From a virus, in the IMG/VR virus record IMGVR_UViG_3300046449_000348, positions 1-42,441 of that record: a stretch of DNA of 42,441 nt; one strand, written 5' to 3'. Positions 20,878 through 28,057 of this stretch are shown one piece after another; position 1 is the first letter of the stretch; every line of letters begins with the position of its first letter. The notes under the pieces are model-generated. The model did no database searches, was not told the origin of the DNA, and saw only the letters and a program-made list of their open reading frames with translations. The translations under genes and the position numbers were made by a program.

Positions 20878-21825
20878 ATGTCCTACGCGCAGCTGGTGGA
20901 AGCCCACCACAAACTTTCATACTCGAATAACGTCAAGATGGTCGCTCAGCAGGTTCAGAACCCGTTGCGCAATGCCGTGACGATGGTCCCAGCCACAGGC
21001 GAGGCGCAAGACGCCGCGGACCTGCTGGGCAAGAAGGACTACATCGAGGGTGAGGATTATTCTCGCCGTAACCCAGACAATCCGACGCTCCGCAGCCGCC
21101 GTTGGTTGGTCCGCCCGAACGTGATCGAAGATGGCGAATACGTTGACAAGGAAACCAAGTTCGATGCGGCGATGGACCCGACATCCGCGCTGGTGCGCAA
21201 CTCGGTCATGGCCGTTGAGCGTGGTGTCTTTGATCGCATTCTGGGCATTCGCAAAACCAGCTCGGGCTTTGTCGCGTCGGGCGGCGGCATCATGGGCCGT
21301 GCGATCGAAGGCAAGCGCCCTGGTGGTGCGCCGATCCCGTTGCCCGGCGCAAACTACATCGCCGCTGACCTGGACACACCCGGCACGGCTTATGGCTTGG
21401 GACTGTCCAAGATCCGCGCAGCTTGCGAAGCGATGGAGCTGGAAGACTTCGGCCTTGAGACTGACGACGAGATCTACGGTCTGATCACACCCAAGCAAAA
21501 GACCGACCTGATCAATCTGGCGGTCGAGACAGGCAAGAACCTCAACCCCTTCGAGGTGGACAATATCCGCAACGGTAAACCCGGCATGTTGCTGGGTGTG
21601 AACTGGCTGTTCTCCAACCGTGTGCCCAAAAACAGCAGCGGTCAGCGCCTGATCCCCATCTGGTCCAAGGCGAACGTTGCCGCCGGCGTCTGGCAGGATG
21701 TTGAAGGCGACATGTGGAATGATACTTCGGCAAAAAACATGCCGTACATCTACACCGACGCCTACATCGATGCCGTCCGCATCGAAGACGTTGGCGTGCG
21801 CATCATCCCCTGCGCCGAAGACTGA
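20878..21825 (+). CDS. Major capsid protein
   Basis: This 315-aa protein starts MSYAQLVEAHHKLSYSNNVK at an ATG with a strong GCAGGAG site, and has the size of podoviral capsid proteins with the HK97-type fold. It follows the scaffold (after the inserted cassette) and precedes head-tail genes. It contains DAAMDPTSALVRNSVMAVER and ends YTDAYIDAVRIEDVGVRIIP, a pattern typical of capsid C-terminal strands in this group. Assignment is by position, size and overall character. Strong translation signals and hairpins on both sides suit a highly expressed product. Confidence 0.82.
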   Translation: MSYAQLVEAHHKLSYSNNVKMVAQQVQNPLRNAVTMVPATGEAQDAADLLGKKDYIEGEDYSRRNPDNPTLRSRRWLVRPNVIEDGEYVDKETKFDAAMDPTSALVRNSVMAVERGVFDRILGIRKTSSGFVASGGGIMGRAIEGKRPGGAPIPLPGANYIAADLDTPGTAYGLGLSKIRAACEAMELEDFGLETDDEIYGLITPKQKTDLINLAVETGKNLNPFEVDNIRNGKPGMLLGVNWLFSNRVPKNSSGQRLIPIWSKANVAAGVWQDVEGDMWNDTSAKNMPYIYTDAYIDAVRIEDVGVRIIPCAED

Positions 21826-21837
21826 TCCCGATCCTAT

Positions 21838-21860
21838 ACGGGGCAGGCTCGCTGCCCCGT
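21838..21860 (+). terminator. GC-rich hairpin after capsid gene
   Basis: ACGGGGCAG (21838-21846) pairs perfectly with CTGCCCCGT (21852-21860) around loop GCTCG, 13 bp after the capsid stop. No T-run follows, so it more likely stabilises or partly attenuates the capsid message than ends transcription. Confidence 0.55.
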
Positions 21861-21893
21861 TGATCCCCGAAATTTGAAATAAGGAAATGAGAC

Positions 21894-22352
21894 ATGCCCT
21901 TGAAAAATGGCTCCTCTGATCTGATCCATGATTTCTATGACATGGATGACTATCCCGCAGATCCCGCCCAGGCACGCGGGCGGCTGATCATCGCAACGGG
22001 TACACTCACCAACGCGGCAGATGACAGCACCGGGTCGAAATATCATCTGGTTGATCTGCCATCGAGCTGCATCCTGCACTTCGACACATTCTTCGATGTC
22101 GCAGCTGATGGCTTTGCGCAAATCGTGATTGGCACCGAAACCGACACCGATGCACTGGTCGATGTCTTGAAGTCCGCCGGCAATCTGCACAGCCCGATCG
22201 CGAAAGGTGACGCGAACCATGGCAAGCGTCTTTGGGAAGTTCTCGGGCTGGCAAAAGACCCAGGCGGCAACATCGGCCTTTGGAAGCACGCCGAAGCTGA
22301 CGCCGTCGCAGCCGGCAGTATGCCGTTCCAAATTCACTACATCACCGCCTGA
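21894..22352 (+). CDS. Head-associated protein, possible decoration protein
   Basis: This 152-aa protein begins MPLKNGSSDLIHDFYDMDDY and lies directly after the capsid gene with its own ribosome site (AAGGAAA). It is beta-rich with no long helices. Podoviruses of this kind often have a capsid cement or decoration protein here, and hairpins on both sides suggest high expression. Alternative: a minor head-completion protein. Homology not recognised. Confidence 0.62.
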   Translation: MPLKNGSSDLIHDFYDMDDYPADPAQARGRLIIATGTLTNAADDSTGSKYHLVDLPSSCILHFDTFFDVAADGFAQIVIGTETDTDALVDVLKSAGNLHSPIAKGDANHGKRLWEVLGLAKDPGGNIGLWKHAEADAVAAGSMPFQIHYITA

Positions 22353-22372
22353 TCCAGACTGTGTGACATTCG

Positions 22373-22396
22373 GCGGGGCAGTGATGATTGCCCCGC
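22373..22396 (+). terminator. GC-rich hairpin after head-associated gene
   Basis: GCGGGGCA (22373-22380) pairs with TGCCCCGC (22389-22396) around an 8-base loop, 20 bp after the stop. It is the third intercistronic hairpin with the CGGGGC...GCCCCG core, followed by TCGTTTCC. Confidence 0.55.
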
Positions 22397-22417
22397 TCGT
22401 TTCCTAAAGAGGCACTC

Positions 22418-23014
22418 ATGGCCACACCCACCGCAACAGCAAGCATTGTTCGGCAAGCCTTTCGTTTTATGGAAGTGACGCCACCGAGTTCGGTAGCGGA
22501 CAGCTCGGATGCAGCCAGCGATGCAAATGAGCAATATCCCATCGCCCTGAATATGTGCCTGGAACAGGAAGACTTCAGCTTTGCCCGCCGTTTTGCCAAG
22601 CTTCAACTGGCGAACACGCCGGAAGGTGAACGTGCCGATCCCGAGATGCCGTTTTTTTACCCGCTGCCGGATGATCTGCTGAAACTGCGAAGTGTTACGC
22701 CCAAAGATACTAACTGGCGCATCGATGGACGGTATCTGCTGGCTGACAGCAACGGTGGTATCAGCATCCGCTACACGAAGGTGATCGACCAAGAAGCGCG
22801 ACTGCCTGCAACGTTTCAAACTGCCGTCAGCTATCAGCTGGCTAATCTTTTGGCCCCCACATACGTCGGATCCCGTACCAAACGCGCGGATCTCGTCACA
22901 GACGGTGCGAATGCCCTGCGCATGGTGATCGACAATGACGCAGTGTCAGCAAGCGCTTTCCGCTGGGATGGCCAGCCTCATCAAGGTGATTGGGCTAGCG
23001 AGGCCACCCGGTGA
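22418..23014 (+). CDS. T7 gp11-like tail tubular protein A
   Basis: This 198-aa protein has the length of T7 gp11 (196 aa) and its features: a helical N terminus (ASIVRQAFRFMEVTPPSS), NEQYPIALNMCLEQEDFSFA, and FFYPLPDDLLKLRSVTP, a characteristic stretch of this family. It forms the gatekeeper ring between portal and nozzle. The start at 22418 has AAAGAGG upstream. Its stop overlaps the next gene's start (GTGA). Confidence 0.85.
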   Translation: MATPTATASIVRQAFRFMEVTPPSSVADSSDAASDANEQYPIALNMCLEQEDFSFARRFAKLQLANTPEGERADPEMPFFYPLPDDLLKLRSVTPKDTNWRIDGRYLLADSNGGISIRYTKVIDQEARLPATFQTAVSYQLANLLAPTYVGSRTKRADLVTDGANALRMVIDNDAVSASAFRWDGQPHQGDWASEATR

Positions 23015-25458
23015 CCATGTCTCGCACCCCACAGTATTCATTTTCGAGCGGCGAAATCTCACCGCTACTGTGGTCGCGTCCCGACTATCAGCGCAACCAG
23101 ACCGGCCTGCGTAAACTGAATGGATATATCCCGCTGCGCCAAGGCGGTTTCACGCGCGCACCCGGAACGATTTTCCGAGGCTATACCTGTAACAATGCCA
23201 AAGCGCGGCTTATCGACTTTGAATTTGCCGAAAACGATGCGCTGACACTGGAGTTCACCGCTCTGCGCATGCGCGTTTGGCGCTATGGCGTCTTGGTCAA
23301 AAGTGGTGGGGTCCCATACGAGCTCAACACGCCCTACGACGAGGCTGCCTTAGATAAACTCCAATGGGTACAGTCGGCGGACGTCATCTATATTTGCGAT
23401 GGCACGCAGCCTATTCAGAAGCTGTCACGCTTTGCATTGGATAATTGGACGATCTCAGCGCTGCAATTGGATGCTGGTCCGTTTCGTATCCAAAATCTTG
23501 ATGAAGAAAAGACCATCCAGTGCTCAGATATTTACGGGGCAATCACTGTATGGACTGCAAATGAAAGTCTTGCCGTCGGCGACGTGCGCAAGCGTGGACC
23601 CCGGGTCTATGAGTTCAAGGGTAACGGGCTATTCAATAGCCCAGGCTCATGTGGTCCCAATCCTCCGATCCATGATGACGGAGAGCAAGGTTATTCGTGG
23701 GAGGCCGGTCCAGATGAAACGGTAACGTCTTATTGGCTGTATCTCTATACGACCCCCGCCACCGGCACGATCGACCTCAGCTCGAACGTTGAGTTGTTTA
23801 CGACTAATCATGTCGGAACACTTTTTCGACTGGAGCCGACAGATCTGCAAAATATCCCGTTGTGGACTGGCAATACCGATATCGGGATTGGCGATCAGAT
23901 GCGGTACGGTGGTAACATTTACGAGCTGACAGCCGGGGACAACACAGGTGTAAACCCACCAGTTCACGAGGAAGGGGAACAGCTCCTCAACAAGTCCGAA
24001 GGCACTAAATGGCGCTTTGTGAGCGATTTGGTCGGCGTCGTGCGTATCAAAACGGTGACAGACGGGTATTCTGCGACAGCTGATGTGCTGAGCGAAATAC
24101 CAAGCCCGGTGATCGACGAGCCAACCTATCGGTGGTCCGAGGGCGCATGGTCTGAAATCTACGGCTATCCCAAAAGCATCGAGATCTATGACCAGAGCCT
24201 GTTCGCCGCGTTTACCCCAACTGACCCGCGCGGAGTTTGGGCGTCTACGCTTGGAGACTTTCAGGATTTTGAACCAAGCGTAGAGGCCGATGGATCGTTC
24301 TCCTACACGATCTCAGGCAGCGATAGTCAAAACTCTGGAACTTGGCTGCGCCGCGCGCGCCGCGGCATCTTTATTGGTGCCTTGGGCGAGGTCATCCGGG
24401 GCTTTTCCAACGCGAGCGGTCAGCGCATCGGACCAACAACATTTGACACGTCCGTTGAGGCAACCGACGGATCGCGCCCGATCCGTCCGATCAACCCTTA
24501 TGGCTATCCTGTGTTCGTCACGAAAGACGGCACGCGCATTGAGGAAATCCGTTACAGTTTTGAAGAGGACGGGGGTAAACCGGTCGAGCTCTCTTTGCCG
24601 TCTCAGCATCTTGGTGCCCCGGGGTTTGAAGAATTGGCGTGGCAGTCAGCACCGCAGCGCCTCGCATGGATCCGTCGAGGCAACGGTGATCTGGCCGTCA
24701 TGCTGTACGATCCTGAAGAACAGGTTCTTGGTTGGGCGCGCTGTTCAGTGGCGGGCGGTTTCGTCGAAGCCGTGTCGGTTTCAACAAGCGCTGATAGCAA
24801 AAGCGATATTCTGACTATGGTCGTACGCCGCGTGATTGATGGCGCGACTGTACGGATGATCGAAGAGCAGGCGGTGGTGTTTGGAATTATCGCAGGTGAC
24901 CAGCCTATCAGTGATGCGATCCATTTCTTTTCTGTCAGCCAGTTCCAGCCGGAAACCCCCAGCAAGACGTTTTCTGTTCCGCATCTGGTCGGCCAGAAGG
25001 TCTATGCTTGGACAGAAGCGGGACAGTTCGGCCCCTTTGTCGTTCCTTCTTCAGGCGAAGTGACATTGGATAGTGCTGTATCCAAGGCGTCGATCGGTCT
25101 GTTTGACACTGAGCATGAAGCAGAATTGCTGGATATTCCCGCACCGGCACGGGATGGATCCTCTATCGGCCGCAAAAAAAAGCTGCATGCCGGATCAGGC
25201 ATTGTCCTTTTGAAGACCGCAGCCGGCCACGTCCAGTCAGTTGAGCGTAATTTTAAACAGCAACCTCGATACGGCCGGTTTCAAGAATTGGTCCCGCAGC
25301 AAATCGCATCGGAAATCGTGACAGCATACGATGGCACCGCGCGCCTAGATACAACGTCTGGGTTTGCCGACGAAGTGTCCCTGAGGTTCACCCCTGATGG
25401 GGGTGCCCCCATGACGATCGGCGCGATCATTCCGAACATTGAGGAGGCGAACGCCTGA
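23011..25458 (+). CDS. T7 gp12-like tail tubular protein B (nozzle)
   Basis: This 815-aa protein compares with T7 gp12 (794 aa). The start SRTPQYSFSSGEISPLLWSR followed by DYQRNQTGLRKLNGYIPLRQGGF is the hallmark of this family, which builds the tail nozzle. The middle has Trp-rich segments (WSEIYGYPKSIEIYDQSLF) and the C-terminal part repeats beta motifs. GTG 23011 overlaps the previous stop; ATG 23017 is an equally plausible start. It completes the T7-like neck and tail. Confidence 0.88.
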   Translation: MTMSRTPQYSFSSGEISPLLWSRPDYQRNQTGLRKLNGYIPLRQGGFTRAPGTIFRGYTCNNAKARLIDFEFAENDALTLEFTALRMRVWRYGVLVKSGGVPYELNTPYDEAALDKLQWVQSADVIYICDGTQPIQKLSRFALDNWTISALQLDAGPFRIQNLDEEKTIQCSDIYGAITVWTANESLAVGDVRKRGPRVYEFKGNGLFNSPGSCGPNPPIHDDGEQGYSWEAGPDETVTSYWLYLYTTPATGTIDLSSNVELFTTNHVGTLFRLEPTDLQNIPLWTGNTDIGIGDQMRYGGNIYELTAGDNTGVNPPVHEEGEQLLNKSEGTKWRFVSDLVGVVRIKTVTDGYSATADVLSEIPSPVIDEPTYRWSEGAWSEIYGYPKSIEIYDQSLFAAFTPTDPRGVWASTLGDFQDFEPSVEADGSFSYTISGSDSQNSGTWLRRARRGIFIGALGEVIRGFSNASGQRIGPTTFDTSVEATDGSRPIRPINPYGYPVFVTKDGTRIEEIRYSFEEDGGKPVELSLPSQHLGAPGFEELAWQSAPQRLAWIRRGNGDLAVMLYDPEEQVLGWARCSVAGGFVEAVSVSTSADSKSDILTMVVRRVIDGATVRMIEEQAVVFGIIAGDQPISDAIHFFSVSQFQPETPSKTFSVPHLVGQKVYAWTEAGQFGPFVVPSSGEVTLDSAVSKASIGLFDTEHEAELLDIPAPARDGSSIGRKKKLHAGSGIVLLKTAAGHVQSVERNFKQQPRYGRFQELVPQQIASEIVTAYDGTARLDTTSGFADEVSLRFTPDGGAPMTIGAIIPNIEEANA

Positions 25459-25991
25459 TGTGTGAGGTGATTACCACGGCACTGTTTGCGGCTTTATCTG
25501 GTGGTGGTGCAACAGCTGCTGGCGCGACAGCAACTGCTGCCACAGCTGGCGCGGGACTTGCAAATTTGGGTACCCTCTTGGCAATCGGTGGAAGCCTTTA
25601 TCAAGGGGTGTCGGCCAACCGGGCGGCAAAACAGAACGTTGCCTTGATCGAGCAGCAGAAACGCACCGAAGCCCAATTGACCGCTGTGAAGGATCAGCGA
25701 GAACGGATGCGCTTTGCCTCCGCGATATCTCAGCAATCAGCGGAACTTGCGGGACGTGGGGTGAACGTCAATAGCCCCACTGCGGTCCTATTAGGCCAGA
25801 CTGCTGCAAGAGAAATGTCTTTCAACTCTCAGTCCATTCGTAGCGGGGGGCAAGCGCAGCAAGCCGAATTGACCGGCGAACAGCTCATAACATCGTCGCG
25901 CGGTCGTAGTGCTTTGCTGAAAGGCGGCATGTCAGCGGCAGGTAGTTTTCTCACGAAAGCGCCCGACATGTGGCCGGCGCTAGGCTCATGA
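25458..25991 (+). CDS. T7 gp14-like internal virion protein
   Basis: This 177-aa protein starts with an Ala/Gly-rich hydrophobic stretch (GGGATAAGATATAATAGAG, residues 16-34) leading to a helix, then a charged helical region (LIEQQKRTEAQLTAVKDQRE) and GRGVNVNSPTAVLLGQTAAR. Size and layout fit T7 gp14, the small ejection protein that forms a pore in the outer membrane. It overlaps both neighbouring genes by one to four bases, as expected for stoichiometric ejection proteins. Confidence 0.75.
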   Translation: MCEVITTALFAALSGGGATAAGATATAATAGAGLANLGTLLAIGGSLYQGVSANRAAKQNVALIEQQKRTEAQLTAVKDQRERMRFASAISQQSAELAGRGVNVNSPTAVLLGQTAAREMSFNSQSIRSGGQAQQAELTGEQLITSSRGRSALLKGGMSAAGSFLTKAPDMWPALGS

Positions 25992-28057
25992 CCTTAACTG
26001 TCCCCAAAGCTGGCAGTGATGCCGGCCGCGCCCCCCGTGTTCGGGTTGAAGCGCCTCAGACCGGTGACGTAGTGGCCCGTTTTGGTGAAGTCGCCAAGCA
26101 GATCGGTACCGCCATGGAAACCGACTATCTGTCACGCGAAGCGCAACGGTTCCAAACCGATCTGACGGCAGACATGAATGATCTGCGCCTGCAGGTTTCG
26201 CAAATCGGAGATCCTGACGCTGCTGACTATGCTTGGCAGACAGGCGTCGAGGGTCTGAAAGATGCCTATATCACCGGAAAAACCGACGATGGCAGGCCGC
26301 GCGTCAGCGAGAAAAACGTAGAGCGGTTCGGCCTTACGTTTGATGAGCTGAATAGTCGCAACACGTTTTCATTGGGCAAGCAAACTTTAGCGGCGCGCCA
26401 ATCGCAGCGCGAAGCTGATTTTATCAAATACTCGCAAATCGCGACACAGCAGGGTGCTGTCAGCGATCCAGAAATGCGCGCAACGCTGCTGGGGCAGGGC
26501 TACGATAAAATCGACGACATGGTCGCCCAAGGTGTGATTGATGCAGCTGAAGGTGAACGTCGGAAAATCGGGTTGACCGAAAACGTCGACAATGCACGCG
26601 CGATCGACATGGTGTCGACCAATCCCGAAGCATTTCTCACAGCTAGCGAAAGCGGTGATTTTGGTGGATTGCCTGCAGATGTTCAGGCCCGGTACCGCGT
26701 CCAGGCGCAGGGCAACATCGATCGTGCTGCAGCAGCTGCCCAAACGGCTGCCGAAAAGGCCGCAAAAGAACAGGCCGCGATCGTTGCAGACCGGCTGGAG
26801 GCCATCCGAGATGTGCGCGCTGGCGATATGAAGTCCGTCGACGAAGCCTGGCTGGCAAGCGACGAAGCCAAGGCATCCCCCGATTATCCGGAAACCATGG
26901 CGGCGCTGTCGCTGTCGAACGAAGAACCGATGCTTGCGCAGAAGACGCCTGCGCAGCTCGAAGCGATGATCGCAGGCGAAGAGGCACGGCCGGTCAAGCA
27001 CAAGTATCAGACCGAGCGGGTCAAGGTTCTGCGTGATCTGAAGGAAACGGCGCAACAGGCCTGGGAAAAGGACCAGGTCGCATATGCGCAGGAGGTCGGT
27101 CTTTATGTGCCGGATCTGCCCGACTTCGATCCAGCAGATCCTGCTGCCTACGGCAAGGCTTTGCGCGGCCGGCAAGCAGCTGCGCAATCTCGTGTCGAAG
27201 AGGGCTACGTCAAGCGTCCGGTTGCCTTGTCCGACGCAGAGCGCGCCGAGATTGAGGCGCGTGCAAAGTCTGATCAGCCAGTGGCCGACCGTCTTGCCCT
27301 GGCGAAATCGCTGTCGATCGGATTTGGCGGGGAAGCACGGACAGAAGCGCAGCGGCTGAACGAAGATCCGGTCTTTGGCTGGGTTACATCGCTGGTGTCG
27401 AAAGGTCTGCCGGACAAGACGGCCCGCGAGATCCTTGCTGGTCAGACGAAGCTGGATCAGAAAACGGTTGCGGCGCCATCCCGCGCCCAGGCGATTGAGG
27501 AGTTTCATACCCAAACGGAAAATAACTTCCGTGATCTGCCGGGTATGACCGAAGCGGTGATCGGTGCTGCCATCGCTCACTATGCAGAAACCAACCCGAT
27601 CGCTGATCCGTCCGAAATGGACGGGGAGGCGTTCCAGCGATCTGTGAACCTTGTGCTGGGCGCAACCCAAGGGCGTAACAACGATCTGTCCGTCGGCGGT
27701 ATCCAGCGGATCGATACGGACTGGCTGGGCAAAGGGTATCTGCTGCCCTTGCCGCCCGGGATCGCAGCAGAGGACGTCGAAACAGTCATCGGCACTGTTG
27801 AAACGGATCTGCGCAATTCCGACATGACCCGGCTTCAGGCAGCATCGATCGCGGGCATTCTGCCCGACTTCGAAGGCAGTGATCCTGCAGACATCTGGCA
27901 AGATACCGAGCTGGTACCGTTCTGGCCCGAAGGCGACCACGCGCCGATCTATGTTCTTCAGCGCACCCGCAACGGACGGCCGACGTATCTGGCGGGTGAA
28001 GACGGCAGCGTCTTCAAACTGGATCTGCAAAAACTGATCAGCGGGGTGTCGCAATGA
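25988..28057 (+). CDS. T7 gp15-like internal virion (ejection) protein
   Basis: This 689-aa protein starts MTLTVPKAGSDAGRAPRVRV at an ATG overlapping the previous stop. It is mostly helical and Gln/Ala/Glu-rich, with segments such as RVQAQGNIDRAAAAAQTAAE, consistent with proteins of the inner core that unfold through the tail tube. The position matches T7 gp15 (747 aa). No catalytic motif is visible. The stop overlaps the start of the next gene (ATGA). Confidence 0.68.
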   Translation: MTLTVPKAGSDAGRAPRVRVEAPQTGDVVARFGEVAKQIGTAMETDYLSREAQRFQTDLTADMNDLRLQVSQIGDPDAADYAWQTGVEGLKDAYITGKTDDGRPRVSEKNVERFGLTFDELNSRNTFSLGKQTLAARQSQREADFIKYSQIATQQGAVSDPEMRATLLGQGYDKIDDMVAQGVIDAAEGERRKIGLTENVDNARAIDMVSTNPEAFLTASESGDFGGLPADVQARYRVQAQGNIDRAAAAAQTAAEKAAKEQAAIVADRLEAIRDVRAGDMKSVDEAWLASDEAKASPDYPETMAALSLSNEEPMLAQKTPAQLEAMIAGEEARPVKHKYQTERVKVLRDLKETAQQAWEKDQVAYAQEVGLYVPDLPDFDPADPAAYGKALRGRQAAAQSRVEEGYVKRPVALSDAERAEIEARAKSDQPVADRLALAKSLSIGFGGEARTEAQRLNEDPVFGWVTSLVSKGLPDKTAREILAGQTKLDQKTVAAPSRAQAIEEFHTQTENNFRDLPGMTEAVIGAAIAHYAETNPIADPSEMDGEAFQRSVNLVLGATQGRNNDLSVGGIQRIDTDWLGKGYLLPLPPGIAAEDVETVIGTVETDLRNSDMTRLQAASIAGILPDFEGSDPADIWQDTELVPFWPEGDHAPIYVLQRTRNGRPTYLAGEDGSVFKLDLQKLISGVSQ

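Noticed and set aside
20917-21975. 352-codon minus-strand open frame opposite the capsid gene
   Set aside because: Shadow frame of the high-GC capsid gene; the composition is rich in His/Arg/Val as expected from antisense of biased codons, with no domain.
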